Of a DNA stretch of 64,000 nucleotides, positions 35,062 through 44,867 are shown in pieces; the first letter of the stretch is position 1, and each line of letters opens with the position of its first letter. The translations under genes were made by a program, and so were the position numbers. The stretch comes from Melastoma dodecandrum. Its lineage: Eukaryota > Streptophyta > Magnoliopsida > Myrtales > Melastomataceae. Below the pieces are notes generated by a model. That model had not been told where the DNA came from. It did not search any database and saw nothing but the letters and a program-made list of their open reading frames with translations. The stretch spans positions 682,001 through 746,000 of the forward strand of contig JARUPY010000090.1 in the NCBI GenBank assembly GCA_029817715.1. Direction: 5' to 3'.

Positions 35062-36438
35062 TCACACGATCTTGCCGGCCCGCGCGCGGACCGCGGACAG
35101 GAAGGCGGCGTAGCTCCAGGTGAGGTTGCGCACGCTGCGCTCGAACCCGCTGTTGCCGTCGAACTGTTCCGAGAGCTCGAGGTGGTCGCTGTGGCGGAGC
35201 ACGGCGCGCAAAATCGCGTCGCCGGCGGCACGCAGGGCGGTCGCGGCAGCGGCGGCATCCACGCCCCCGGCGCCAACCTGCGCGAAGAAAGGCGCCGCGA
35301 GCGGATCCGACGGCACCTGCCCGTCGCGATCGATCGCGTTGGCGACGCGGTAGTATAGCTCGGCGAGATTGGCGCTGCAGAGCGCCCAGGGATGTCCGCC
35401 CGGCACCGGATGAGCGACGTCGCCGTCGTAATGATCGGCCGGATAGCGCCCGAGCAGCGGGCCGAAGCCGAGCGCCTTGTCGAGCACGTTGATGGGATAG
35501 AAGTAGGCCGAGGCCGGGTCTTCCCATTGCCGGCGCAGCGCGGCGGCGGTCGCAAGCAGCTTCGGATCGGTGACCGCGACCGCGCCGTAGAGCGCGGCGC
35601 AGATGATGTCGATGTTGGGATCGTAGCCGGCGGGCGGCGGGATGAGGTTGGGATCCGAACCTGCGGGCGGCGGCAGCACGCTGACGTAGATCGTGCCGTT
35701 CCAATGCTCGCCGAGCGCCGCCTCGAGCCATGCGATCGCCGCCGGCACCTCGGCGGGGACGGTGAGCCCGACATTGCTGGCGGCGACGGCGCGCAGGCAG
35801 GCGAGCTGCACCGACCGCGCGAAGAACGAGTAGCCGTCAACCTCCTCCCACAGGTTGCGGGTCACGCCTTTGTAGGCGGTGAGCAGGTAGTCGAGATTCC
35901 TCTGCATCACCTCGCGCGCGACGGCCTGGGTCGCCGGGTTGAGCCGATCGTAGAAGCGCAGGATCGCCGAGGTCTGCACGGCCGGGCCGTCGGCCTGCTC
36001 CATCCAGGGGCGCGCCGTGCCGTCGACGTTGTAGCAGGCATGGGCGAGCGTCGGCGTCGCGTTGGCCTGACAGAGCTTGGCGAAGGTCACGTAGTCGACG
36101 AGCGCCTCGTCGTCGCCGCTTCCGGCGGCGGCGGCCGCGTCGATCTCGGCGACGGTGATCGCCGCGTCGCGCACCCAATGGAAGACGTAGTCCTGGTCGA
36201 TGCCCGGCGTGTTGCCGGGGTAGGACGGCGCGGCGAGGACGCAGCCCGGCTGCGAGAGCTCGCCCGTGGGATCGCGGAACGCGAAGCCGTCGCTCGCGAC
36301 GTTGCGCAGCATCAGCGCGTACATGTGGCGCGCGACCTTGTCGAAGCTCGCCGTCTCCAGCGCGATCTGCGGCCGTGCGCGCTCGCCGCCGGTCGGCAGC
36401 GCGCCCGTCGCGGCATCCGACGGCAGCGAGGCGGTCAT
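35062..36438 (-). CDS. Glycoside hydrolase family 15 (glucoamylase-like) protein
   Basis: A 458-residue (alpha/alpha)6-barrel enzyme of the glucoamylase type, which releases glucose from alpha-glucosides by inversion. Diagnostic blocks are DQDYVFHWVRDAAITV (substrate-binding Trp-Arg-Asp), NLWEEVDGYSFFARSVQ (general acid Glu region) and the late HLELSEQFDGNSGFERSVRNLTWSYAAFL (general base Glu in SEQ). No signal peptide is seen, so intracellular action is likely. It is the first gene of the nine-gene minus-strand operon and would supply sugars to the GMC dehydrogenases. The start ATG 36438 has no strong Shine-Dalgarno. Confidence 0.88.
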   Translation of the reverse strand: MTASLPSDAATGALPTGGERARPQIALETASFDKVARHMYALMLRNVASDGFAFRDPTGELSQPGCVLAAPSYPGNTPGIDQDYVFHWVRDAAITVAEIDAAAAAGSGDDEALVDYVTFAKLCQANATPTLAHACYNVDGTARPWMEQADGPAVQTSAILRFYDRLNPATQAVAREVMQRNLDYLLTAYKGVTRNLWEEVDGYSFFARSVQLACLRAVAASNVGLTVPAEVPAAIAWLEAALGEHWNGTIYVSVLPPPAGSDPNLIPPPAGYDPNIDIICAALYGAVAVTDPKLLATAAALRRQWEDPASAYFYPINVLDKALGFGPLLGRYPADHYDGDVAHPVPGGHPWALCSANLAELYYRVANAIDRDGQVPSDPLAAPFFAQVGAGGVDAAAAATALRAAGDAILRAVLRHSDHLELSEQFDGNSGFERSVRNLTWSYAAFLSAVRARAGKIV

Positions 36439-36546
36439 CGCACGCCGCCTGCGGCTCGAAGATGCGTCTCAGGCGGGTTAAGGACTGCCGTCATCGGGGT
36501 CGGGCCTCACTCGCCGTCAACCCTAATGTTTCTCGTATAAGTTGCA

Positions 36547-36559
36547 ATCCGAATCGGAT
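36547..36559. promoter_or_regulatory. Perfect 13-bp palindrome before the GH15 operon
   Basis: ATCCGA-A-TCGGAT is a perfect inverted repeat 109 bases upstream of the GH15 start, in an AT-richer stretch (36520-36580). It is a candidate operator for the nine-gene operon. No adjacent regulator gene is present except the histidine kinase. Confidence 0.4.
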
Positions 36560-36583
36560 GCGACTTTGTGCTGACGAGCTTCC

Positions 36584-38302
36584 CTAAACCCGCTCCGCGA
36601 CCCCGACGTCGGCCAGCGCGCGCTCGATGCGGTCGAAGCTGATCGGCTTGCCGAGGAAGGCGTCGATGCCGGCCTGCGAGGCCGAGCGACGCTCGCCGTC
36701 GCGCAGGTCGGCCGAGAGCGCGATGAGCCGCGCCGGCGCGACCCGGCGAGCGATCTCGGCGAGACGGACGCGGCGCGCGACCTCGAGCCCGTCGAGGCCG
36801 GGCATGCGGATGTCGAGCACCATCGCGTCGTAGGGCGTGCCGGCGTCGAGCGCGGCTTCGGCCAGGGCCAGCGCGGCGAGCCCGTCGGGCGCATGCGTCA
36901 CCACCGCGCCGAGCCGCTCCAGGTGCTTGGTCGCCAGCAGGGCGTTGACCGGGTTGTCCTCGGCGAGCAGCACGAGGAGGCGGCGCGGCGCCGGCTCCGG
37001 CGCCAGGGACGAGTCGAGGGCGGGGCTGGTCGGCGGCGCCGGCATCGGCCGCGGTCCGGCGAGCGCCGTCAGGCTGCGGCGCCGGACGGGCTTGACCAGC
37101 CAGCCGTCGAAGCCGCGCGCCGAGCTCTGCCCGAAGGCACGACGTTCGTAGGGCGAGAACAGCACCACCGTCTGCCCGGCGCCCGACGCGCGCGCTGCGA
37201 TGCCGAGCTCGTGCGTCTCGGCGTTGCCGAGCCCGCAGTCCGCGATGACGATGTCGAAGTCGGCCTCTGCCAGGCGCTGCAGGCCGGCCTCCACTGCGGA
37301 GAGATGCTCGACCTCGGCGCCGGCTTCGCCGAGCCGCTCGACGAGGAAGCGCGCCTCGAACGGCGAGTCGGCGACGATCAGCGCGCGGCAGCCGGAAAGG
37401 TGCGGCGTCGGCGCGGGCTCGGCGGCGGGGTCGGCGGGCAGCGGTAGCGTAACGGTGAAGGTCGCGCCGCATCCGGTGTCCGGGGCCAGCGCGAGCGCGC
37501 CGCCCATGCGCTCGGCGAGGCGGCGTGAGATGGCAAGCCCGAGGCCGGTGCCGCCGGTGAATTCGGCGTTCTCGGCCTGCGCGAATTCCTCGAAGATCGC
37601 GGCGCGCCGCTCGGCCGGGATGCCGGGGCCGGTATCGGCGACGTCGAAGCGCAGCGTGTCGTCCGGCCCGCGCGTGAGGCGCAGGCCGATGCCGCCCTCC
37701 TGCGTGAACTTGATGGCGTTGCCGGCGAGATTGAGGAGGATCTGCCGCAGCCGCGTCGGGTCGCCGACGACGCGCGCCGGCACGTCGGCGGCGGCGGTCG
37801 AGGCGATCTCCAGGCTCTTGCCCTGCGCGCGCGGCGCCAGCAGCTCGGCGACGCTCTCGACGAGCGCGACGACGTCGAAGCTCTCCTGCGCGATCTCGAC
37901 CTTGCCGGCCTCGATCTTCGAGAAGTCGAGGATCTCCTCGATCAGCGAGGCGAGCGCCGAGCCGGACGAGCGGATCGCGGCGACGTAGGTGTCCTGCTCG
38001 GGGTCGAGCCGGGTCGCGGCGAGCAGTTCGGCCATGCCGAGGATGCCGTTCAGCGGCGTGCGCACCTCGTGGGTGACGTTGGCGAGGAAGCGCGTCTTCG
38101 CCTCGTTCGCCGCCTCGGCGCGTTCGCGCGCGGCGGAGGCCTCGCGCAGCTCCCAGATCTCGTCCGACAGCCGGTCGATCTCGGTCGCGAACGCGCGCAC
38201 CCGCCGCCGCCCGCCGAGCACGACCAGGCCGAAGGCGAACACGGCGAGCGCCGCCCCGATCGAGGCGAGGGTGAGCGGCGCGGCGAGGAGAAGCCTCTCC
38301 AT
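36584..38302 (-). CDS. Hybrid sensor histidine kinase with two receiver-like domains
   Basis: A 572-residue inner-membrane kinase. One N-terminal transmembrane helix (about 7-30) leads through a short coiled coil to HisKA with H78 in [15 protein letters not shown]. The HATPase domain follows, with N box [11 protein letters not shown] and G boxes DTGPGIP and [14 protein letters not shown] degenerate receiver comes next (around [10 protein letters not shown]) and then a complete one (AEDNPVN, phospho-Asp in MVLDIRMPG, Lys in GKPIS). The architecture resembles RcsC/BarA-like kinases. The signal is unknown because no periplasmic domain exists. It lies 145 bases upstream of the GH15 operon on the same strand and could regulate or be cotranscribed with it. 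Confidence 0.92.
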   Translation of the reverse strand: MERLLLAAPLTLASIGAALAVFAFGLVVLGGRRRVRAFATEIDRLSDEIWELREASAARERAEAANEAKTRFLANVTHEVRTPLNGILGMAELLAATRLDPEQDTYVAAIRSSGSALASLIEEILDFSKIEAGKVEIAQESFDVVALVESVAELLAPRAQGKSLEIASTAAADVPARVVGDPTRLRQILLNLAGNAIKFTQEGGIGLRLTRGPDDTLRFDVADTGPGIPAERRAAIFEEFAQAENAEFTGGTGLGLAISRRLAERMGGALALAPDTGCGATFTVTLPLPADPAAEPAPTPHLSGCRALIVADSPFEARFLVERLGEAGAEVEHLSAVEAGLQRLAEADFDIVIADCGLGNAETHELGIAARASGAGQTVVLFSPYERRAFGQSSARGFDGWLVKPVRRRSLTALAGPRPMPAPPTSPALDSSLAPEPAPRRLLVLLAEDNPVNALLATKHLERLGAVVTHAPDGLAALALAEAALDAGTPYDAMVLDIRMPGLDGLEVARRVRLAEIARRVAPARLIALSADLRDGERRSASQAGIDAFLGKPISFDRIERALADVGVAERV

Positions 38303-38419
38303 GGAAACCCCGGCGGCGGAATGCCGACCGGTGCCACGCTAGCTCGCGCGCGCTGCGGTTCCGTTCCGGAAACGCGCTAAATCGCGCCGACGAGGCTTAC
38401 CGCTTGTAAACCATGATAC

Positions 38420-38923
38420 TCACTTGCCGGCGCAGCTCATGCCGTACTCGCGCTCGAAGGCGGCGCGCTCGCTCGCGCTCTCGTGGGTGAGCAGCGCGCA
38501 GGCGGAGTAGTTGCCCTGCATCGCGCCGTTGTCGACGTACATCCAGTCGGTGACGCGCGAGAGCGGCAGCTTCACCTTGTCGCCCTTCTTGTAGCCGGGG
38601 ATCGTCTCCGGCGTGTTGTCGAGCTGGCCTTCCACCTCGTCCCCGGCGACGGTGAACGGCGAGAGCCAGAAGAACTCCTGGTGGCCGGCGGGGCCGAGGC
38701 CGACCTTGACGGCATAGGCGTCCGTGCCGGGCTTCGGATGCCGGCTCGCCTCGAGGAAGCCGGGGAATGTCGCGCGCGCCTTGCGGACAGCTGCGGCCAT
38801 CGCCGGGTCGCCATCCGGGATGACGTCGATCTGATCGTTGCGCGCCTTGTCGCCGAACGACTGGGCCCAGCAAGGGCCGGCGACCGAAAGTGCGAGAAGA
38901 CACGACAGGGCAATGGCGCGCAT
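38420..38923 (-). CDS. Secreted DUF2314 domain protein
   Basis: A 167-residue protein with a signal peptide (AIALSCLLALSVAGPCWAQ). The rest is a DUF2314 domain: a DPAMAAAVRKARATFPGFL start, VKVGLGPAGHQEFFWLSPF, GQLDNTPE and KVKLPLSRVTDWMYVDNG. The family is found in bacteria and phages and has no assigned function. GGAG lies 9 bases before the ATG 38923. It stands alone between the histidine kinase and the DEAD-box gene. Confidence 0.88.
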   Translation of the reverse strand: MRAIALSCLLALSVAGPCWAQSFGDKARNDQIDVIPDGDPAMAAAVRKARATFPGFLEASRHPKPGTDAYAVKVGLGPAGHQEFFWLSPFTVAGDEVEGQLDNTPETIPGYKKGDKVKLPLSRVTDWMYVDNGAMQGNYSACALLTHESASERAAFEREYGMSCAGK

Positions 38924-38998
38924 TGGCAAGATCTCCAACGAAATATCGTGGGAGCCTAGCAAGCGGACTGCGACGGGTCGATGAAGCCCGCGGGCCCT

Positions 38999-40711
38999 TC
39001 AGCCCTGTTCGGCGCGGGCCCGCCGCGCTTCCTTCGGCCGCGGCTTGAAGCCGGGGCGGGCCTTCGCGCGCGGGCCGTCCGCCGCGACGCCGCCGGGCGC
39101 CGTGGTGCGGGTGATCGCGATATTGTCGCCGGCCGGCGCCGGTCCCGCCACCGCGGCGGCGAAGGCCTCGGCGGCGCGCGGCGCGATCTCGACCTTGCTC
39201 TCGCGATCGAAGATGCGGATCGTGCCGATGTCGCGCTTGGTGATGCCGCCGCGCTTGCACAGCATCGGCAGCAGCCACTTGGGGTCGGCGTTCTTCTTGC
39301 GGCCGATGTCGAGCTGGAACCAGACGCCGCCGTTGCCGGTCGGCGCGTTGCGGTCGTAGCCGCGTTCCGGCGCGTCGCGCGGCTCGCGGCGGGCGCGCTC
39401 GGGGCGGCGCTCGACGACGCCGGGGTCGGTGACGTCCTCCGGCTCCGGCAGGCGGGCGCGGTAGGCGCGCACCAGCGCCGCGGCGATCTTCTCGGCCGAG
39501 GCGCCCTCGAGCAGGCGGCGGCCCAGCGCGAGATCGTCCTCGCTGGCGTCGTCGGCGAGGATCGGGTCATCGAGCAGGCGCTGCTGGTCGCGCTCGCGGA
39601 TCGCCTCGGCGGTCGGCGGCCCGGAGAAGCTGGCGGTGAGCCGCGCCATGTCGAGCAGGCGGTCGGCGCGGCGCTGCGAGGCCGGCGGCACCAGCAGCAC
39701 CGACACGCCCTTGCGCCCGGCGCGCCCGGTGCGGCCGCTGCGGTGCTGCAGCACCTGCGGGTCGGTCGGCAGGTCGGCGTGGATGACGAGCCCGAGGTTC
39801 GGCAGGTCGAGCCCGCGGGCGGCGACGTCGGTGGCGACGCAGACGGTGGCGCGGTGGTCGCGCAGGGCCTGCAGCGCGTGGTTGCGCTCGTTCTGCGACA
39901 GCTCGCCCGACAAGGTGACGGCGGAGAAGCCGCGCTCGAACAGCATCGCCGAGAGATGCCGCACGCTGTCGCGCGTGTTGCAGAAGATGATCGCGGAGGG
40001 CGCATCGACGAAGCGCAGCAGATTGACGATCGCGTGCACGCGCTCGTTGGCCATCACACGGACGACGCGGTACTCGATGTCCTCGTGGCCGCGCGCGGCG
40101 CCGCCGGTCTCGATGCGCATCGCGTCGCGCTGGTAGCGCGCGGCGAGCGCGACGATGGCCTTCGGCAGCGTCGCCGAGAAGAGCAGGGTGCGCCGCGTCG
40201 CCGGCGTCGCCTCGAGGATGAACTCGAGATCCTCGCGGAAGCCGAGGTCGAGCATCTCGTCGGCCTCGTCGAGCACCACCGCGCGGAGCTGAGCAAGATC
40301 GAGCGCCCGTCGCTCGAGATGGTCGCGCAGGCGGCCCGGCGTGCCGACGACGATATGCGCGCCGCGCTCCAGCAGGCGCCGCTCGGCGCGCGGGTCCATG
40401 CCGCCGACGCAGGCGACGATCGCGGCGCCGGTCTCGGCGTAGAGCCAGGCGAGCTCGCGCTGCACCTGCAGGGCGAGCTCGCGCGTCGGCGCGACGACCA
40501 GGGCGAGCGGCCCCTCGGGCGGCAGCGTCTGCGCGCCGCGCAGCAGCGTGTCGGCGAGCGCAAGGCCGTAGGCGATGGTCTTGCCGGAGCCGGTCTGGGC
40601 CGAGACGATGAGATCGCGATTGGCGGTGTCGGCGGCGAGGATCGCGGCCTGGACGGGGGTGGGCTCGTCGTAGCCGCGCGCGGCGAGCGCACGCGCGAGC
40701 GGATGGGGCAT
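38999..40711 (-). CDS. DEAD-box ATP-dependent RNA helicase with DbpA-type RNA-binding domain
   Basis: A 570-residue RNA helicase of the DeaD/CsdA/DbpA type. The motifs are AQTGSGKT (I), PTRELA (Ia), GTPGRL, VLDEADEMLDLGF (II), SATLP (III), IIFCNTR (IV), ATDVAARGLDLPNL (V) and HRSGRTGRAG (VI). After a charged linker a DbpA-like RRM appears (VWFQLDIGRKKNADPKWLLPMLC...GTIRIFDRESKVEI), and the protein ends in a basic Arg/Lys/Pro tail. Such enzymes act in 50S ribosome assembly and cold adaptation. The Q motif begins at once after ATG 40711, which supports this start over the longer frame. Confidence 0.95.
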   Translation of the reverse strand: MPHPLARALAARGYDEPTPVQAAILAADTANRDLIVSAQTGSGKTIAYGLALADTLLRGAQTLPPEGPLALVVAPTRELALQVQRELAWLYAETGAAIVACVGGMDPRAERRLLERGAHIVVGTPGRLRDHLERRALDLAQLRAVVLDEADEMLDLGFREDLEFILEATPATRRTLLFSATLPKAIVALAARYQRDAMRIETGGAARGHEDIEYRVVRVMANERVHAIVNLLRFVDAPSAIIFCNTRDSVRHLSAMLFERGFSAVTLSGELSQNERNHALQALRDHRATVCVATDVAARGLDLPNLGLVIHADLPTDPQVLQHRSGRTGRAGRKGVSVLLVPPASQRRADRLLDMARLTASFSGPPTAEAIRERDQQRLLDDPILADDASEDDLALGRRLLEGASAEKIAAALVRAYRARLPEPEDVTDPGVVERRPERARREPRDAPERGYDRNAPTGNGGVWFQLDIGRKKNADPKWLLPMLCKRGGITKRDIGTIRIFDRESKVEIAPRAAEAFAAAVAGPAPAGDNIAITRTTAPGGVAADGPRAKARPGFKPRPKEARRARAEQG

Positions 40712-40909
40712 GTCTGGAAAGGGCAAAATGCAGGGGCTTTTCGATGGGCGGGCCGCTGGGGCTGCGCGAGACTTGGCCGGCGTCGAGGCCGGCAACCCAC
40801 GGCTTATCGCAGATTTCGCGGCGAGGTGGAAAGCTCTTCTTTTTCGGGCCGCGACCGGGCGGCGCTTTGCGCGCTTCCCATCGCGTCGCCACCGCCTTAT
40901 CGACGGGGG

Positions 40910-42019
40910 ATGACCCTATCCATCGACGCCGCCTTCGACGGCGGCAACATCGAACTCGTCGCGATCGACGGCGATTGCATCGACCTCGCGATCCGCCGCG
41001 ACCGCTACTCGGGTTTCTATCAGTGGTTCTCGTTCCGCCTCGCCGGCGCGCGCGGGCGCACCGTGACGCTGCGGATCGTCAACGCGGGCGGCGCGGCCTT
41101 CACCGGCGGCTGGCAGGGCTACAAGGTGCGCGCCAGCACGGACCGGGCAGCCTGGCGGATGATCGAGACGCGCTATGCCGACGGCGTGCTCGCCTTCGAT
41201 TGGGCGGGCGAGAGCGAGCTCGTCTGGTTCGCCTATTTCGCGCCCTACACGATGGACCAGCACCATTCGCTCGTCGCCCGCATCGCGGCGCGGCCGGGCG
41301 TCGCGCATCGCGTGCTCGGCCATTCGCTCGACGGCGTGGCGATCGACGCGCTCACGATCGGCACCGGCGCCAAGCCGGTGTGGCTGATCGCCCGCCAGCA
41401 CCCCGGCGAGCCGATGGCCGAATGGTGGATGGAGGGCGCTTTGGACTGGCTGACCGGCCCCGCCGCCGCGCCGCTGCTCGACGCGGCCACCGTGCATGTC
41501 GTGCCCAACATGAACCCCGACGGCACGCGGCGCGGCCACCTGCGCACCAACGCCGCCGGCGTCAATCTCAACCGCGAATGGCACGCGCCCTCGCGCGAGC
41601 GCAGCCCCGAGGTGTTTTGCGTGCGCGCGGCGATGGAGGCCACCGGCGTCGCCTTCGCGATGGACGTGCACGGCGAGGAGGCGATCCCCGCGGTGTTCTT
41701 TTCCGGCTCGCACGGCGTGCCGAGCTTCACCGAGGCGCGCGGCGAAAAATTCGAGACGTTCTCGAGCCGCCTCGCCGCGCGGACGCGCGACTTCCAGACC
41801 GCGAAAGGCTACGGCCGCACGCCGCCGGGCAAGGCCAACCTCACGATCGCCACGAGCCAGATCGCCGAGCGCTTCGGCGCGGTGTCGATGACGCTCGAGA
41901 TGCCGTTCAAGGACCACGACGACAATCCGGACCCGGTCCACGGCTGGTCGCCGGCGCGCGCGATGGCGCTCGGCGTCGCCTGCCTCGAGGTGCTGGCGGG
42001 GATGATCGACGAGCTGTGA
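40910..42019 (+). CDS. M14 family metallocarboxypeptidase (cytosolic carboxypeptidase-like)
   Basis: A 369-residue zinc carboxypeptidase. An N-terminal beta domain (about 1-120, with IRRDRYSGFYQWFSFRLAG) of the type found in AGBL/CCP enzymes precedes the M14 domain. Zinc ligands are H164 and E167 (ARQHPGEPMAEWW) and H254 (MDVHGEE); substrate-binding VNLNREW follows the NPDGTRRGHLRTN block, and the catalytic Glu is in MTLEMPFKD. Bacterial members are often called deglutamylase-like, but the substrate is unknown. It is divergent from the helicase gene (198 bases). Its last codons are echoed in the spacers of the R1 array that begins 4 bases after its stop. Confidence 0.92.
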   Translation: MTLSIDAAFDGGNIELVAIDGDCIDLAIRRDRYSGFYQWFSFRLAGARGRTVTLRIVNAGGAAFTGGWQGYKVRASTDRAAWRMIETRYADGVLAFDWAGESELVWFAYFAPYTMDQHHSLVARIAARPGVAHRVLGHSLDGVAIDALTIGTGAKPVWLIARQHPGEPMAEWWMEGALDWLTGPAAAPLLDAATVHVVPNMNPDGTRRGHLRTNAAGVNLNREWHAPSRERSPEVFCVRAAMEATGVAFAMDVHGEEAIPAVFFSGSHGVPSFTEARGEKFETFSSRLAARTRDFQTAKGYGRTPPGKANLTIATSQIAERFGAVSMTLEMPFKDHDDNPDPVHGWSPARAMALGVACLEVLAGMIDEL

Positions 42020-42023
42020 GGGG

Positions 42024-42602
42024 CCGTCATTGCGAGCCGGAGGCGAAGCAACCTAGGGGCAGCGGCTTCGATGTTGAAAAGATCGCGCCCTGCCACCCCT
42101 GGGTTGCTTCGCTTCGCTCGCAATGACGTGCGGGGATGATCGGGGAGCTTCGGGCCGTCATTGCGAGCGGGGCGAAGCAACCCAGGAGCCGCGGCTTCGA
42201 CCTTGGGAAGTTTGCGGCCCTGCCACCCCTGGATTGCTTCGCTTCGCTCGCAATGACGGGTGCGGCTACCTTCGGACCGTCATTGCGAGCCGAAGGCGAA
42301 GCAACCCAGGGGCCGCTGCCTCGACCCTGAGAAGATCGCGGCTCTGCCGCTCCTCGATTGCTTCGCTTCGCTCGCAATGACGGGCGGGGATGATCGAGGA
42401 CGTTTGGGCCGTCATTGCGAGCCGGAGGCGAAGCAACCCAGGGGCCGCGGCTTCGATCATGGTCGCAATGACGGGGATGATCGAGGACCTTCGGGCCGTC
42501 ATTGCGAGCCGGAGGCGAAGCAACCCAGGGGCCGGCGCTTCAAACTTGAATAGATCGCGGCCTGCCGCTCCTGGGTTGCTTCGCTTCGCTCGCAATGACG
42601 GG
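42024..42602. repeat. Array of five R1 palindromic repeats
   Basis: R1 elements lie at 42024-42128, 42155-42258, 42277-42383, 42409-42474 (internally deleted) and 42496-42602, all in the same orientation. Spacers of 18-26 bases are related to each other: three contain GATGATCGGGGAG/GATGATCGAGGAC. They resemble the last bases of the carboxypeptidase gene (GATGATCGACGAG). No gene lies in this 588-base intergenic stretch. Confidence 0.93.
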
Positions 42603-42607
42603 CGGCG

Positions 42608-43342
42608 CTACATCGCGAGCCCCGACACGATCAGGCCGCCGAGCACGGCGCCGACGAGCGGCCCGACGACCGGGATCGGCGCGTAGCCCCAGTCGGAGCC
42701 GCCCTTGCCGGGGATCGGCAGGATCGCGTGGGCGATGCGCGGCCCGAGGTCGCGCGCGGGGTTGATCGCGTAGCCGGTGGTGCCGCCGAGCGCCAGGCCG
42801 ATGACCCAGACCAGCATGCCGACGAGATAGGGCGCGAAGCCCGGCTGGATCGGCGTCGGCGAGCCCACCGCCTTCGACGAGATCGCGGCGATGACGAAGA
42901 GCAGGACGATCGTGCCGATCACCTCGCTCAAAAAGTTGGCCTTGAGATCGCGGATCGCCGGGCCGGTGCAGAAGACGGCGAGCTTGAGGTCCGGCTCGGT
43001 CGTCGGCCGCCAGTGCGGGAGATAGTGCGCCCAGACGACGATCGCGCCGAGGAAGCCGCCGATCATCTGCGCGGGAATGTAGGTCGGAATCTTGGAATAG
43101 TCGCCGGAGACGATCGCGAAGGCGATGGTCACGGCGGGGTTCAGGTGCGCGTCCTTCGAGCCCGTCGCGACGGCGACGAAGATGCCGCACATCACGGCGA
43201 GGCCCCAGGCGGTGGTGATCACCATCCAGCCCGCGTTTTCGGCCTTCGACTCCTTCAGGAGGACACCGGCGACGACGCCGTCGCCGAAGATGATGAGCGT
43301 CATGGTGCCGAGCAGCTCACCGAGGAAAGGCGAATGCAGCAT
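42608..43342 (-). CDS. glpF: Aquaporin/glycerol uptake facilitator
   Basis: A 244-residue six-helix MIP channel that lets glycerol diffuse in. It has both pore motifs, HLNPAVT (NPA at 68-70) and INPARDLGPR (NPA at 194-196); the Arg-Asp after the second is typical of glyceroporins. GAGGAG, overlapping the glpK stop, lies 8 bases before the ATG 43342, so the two are coupled. It is the last gene of glpR-glpD-glpK-glpF, and the R1 array starts 6 bases beyond its stop. Confidence 0.95.
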   Translation of the reverse strand: MLHSPFLGELLGTMTLIIFGDGVVAGVLLKESKAENAGWMVITTAWGLAVMCGIFVAVATGSKDAHLNPAVTIAFAIVSGDYSKIPTYIPAQMIGGFLGAIVVWAHYLPHWRPTTEPDLKLAVFCTGPAIRDLKANFLSEVIGTIVLLFVIAAISSKAVGSPTPIQPGFAPYLVGMLVWVIGLALGGTTGYAINPARDLGPRIAHAILPIPGKGGSDWGYAPIPVVGPLVGAVLGGLIVSGLAM

Positions 43343-43347
43343 CGATG

Positions 43348-44595
43348 CTACTCCTCGTCCTTCCAGTCGAAGGAGCGGGTGACCGCCTTCGACCACGACT
43401 TCGTCAGCGCGTCGCGCTGCTTCTCCTTCATCTTTGGATGCCAGCGATGGTCGACGCCCCAGTTCTCGACGAGCTCCTCGGTCGACTTCCAGTAGTCGGT
43501 CGCCAAACCAGCGGCGTAGGCGGCGCCGAGCGCGGTCGTCTCGGTGACCTTCGGGCGTACGACCGGCACGTCGAGGATGTCGGCCTGGAACTGCATGAGC
43601 AGGTCGTTCGCCACCATGCCGCCGTCGGAGCGCAGCTCCTTGATCGGGATCTTCGAATCCTTCTCCATCGCGACCAGCACGTCGCGCGTCTGGTAGGCGG
43701 TGGACTCGAGCGCGGCGCGGGCGATGTGGCCCTTGTTGGCGTAGCGCGTGAGGCCGGCGACGATGCCGCGGGCGTTCTCCTTCCAGTGCGGCGCGTAGAG
43801 GCCGGAGAAGGCGGGGACGAAGTAGACGTCGCCGTTGTCCTCGACGGTGCGGGCCAGCGCCTCGACGTCGGCGCTCGTCTTGATGAGCCCGAGGTTGTCG
43901 CGCAGCCATTGCACCAGCGAGCCGGTGACGGCGATCGAGCCCTCGAGCGCGTAGACCGGCTTCTTGTCGCCGAGCTTGTAGGCGAGCGTGGTGACGAGGC
44001 CGGCCTTCGACTGCACGGGCTTCTCGCCGGTGTTCATCAAAACGAAGCAGCCGGTGCCGTAGGTGTTCTTGGCCTCGCCCGGCGTGAAGCAGGTCTGGCC
44101 GAAGAGCGCCGCCTGCTGGTCGCCGAGCACGCCGGCGATCGGCACGCCCTCGAACGGCGCCTTGCTCTCGCCGTAGACCTCGGACGACGAGCGGATCGCC
44201 GGCAGCATGTCGGGCGGGATGTCGAAGGCGCGCAGCATGCTCTCGTCCCACGCCAGCGTCTTCAGGTTCATGAGCTGGGTGCGGCTGGCGTTGGTGACGT
44301 CGGTGACGTGCAGGCCGCCGTCCTTGCCGCCGGTCAGGTTCCAGATCATCCAGCTGTCGATGGTGCCGAAAAGCACGTCGCCGGCGCGCGCCTTCTTCCG
44401 CGCGCCCTTCACGTTGTCGAGCAGCCAGCGCAGCTTGAGACCGGCGAAATAGGAGGCGAGCGGCAGGCCGGTGATCTTGCGGAAGCGGTCGATGCCGCCG
44501 TCCTTGGCGAACTTGGCGACGAGCGCGTCGTTGCGGGTGTCCTGCCAGACGAGGGCGTTGTGCAGCGGCTCGCCGGTGTGGCGGTCCCAGATCAG

Positions 44596-44628
<33 letters not shown>

Positions 44629-44850
44629 CTTCAGCTGCTTCGGCTCGATGCCGACGTCCTTGCAGGCGGCGCCCATGACCAGCTGGGTGTTGTGCCAGAT
44701 CTCCTGCGGGTCGTGCTCGACCCAGCCGGGCTTGGGGAAGATCTGCTCGTGCTCGCGCTGGGCGACGCCCTTGATGGTGCCGCGCTTGTCGAAGACGATG
44801 AAACGCGACGACGTCGTGCCCTGATCGATCGCGCCGACGAATTCGGCCAT
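43348..44850 (-). CDS. glpK: Glycerol kinase
   Basis: A 500-residue FGGY-family kinase that phosphorylates glycerol to sn-glycerol-3-phosphate and so traps it in the cell. It starts [17 protein letters not shown] (phosphate 1 motif) and carries [24 protein letters not shown], the [13 protein letters not shown] adenosine region and [17 protein letters not shown]. Length is normal. GGAGG lies 8 bases before the start; the frame upstream of 44850 is R2-repeat-derived and is not coding. An R2 copy separates it from glpD upstream. Confidence 0.98.
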
Positions 44851-44867
44851 CGTTGGTCCTCCCACCT

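Noticed and set aside
32847..35840. Single reading frame of 997 codons ending in GMC copy A
   Set aside because: The N-terminal 400 codons are Ser/Arg/Pro-rich shadow of the GH15 gene. The real GMC gene starts at 34628 with an ATGA overlap.
42024..42602. Possible CRISPR array
   Set aside because: Units are about 105 bp palindromes, spacers are 18-26 bp and related to each other, and there are no cas genes nearby.
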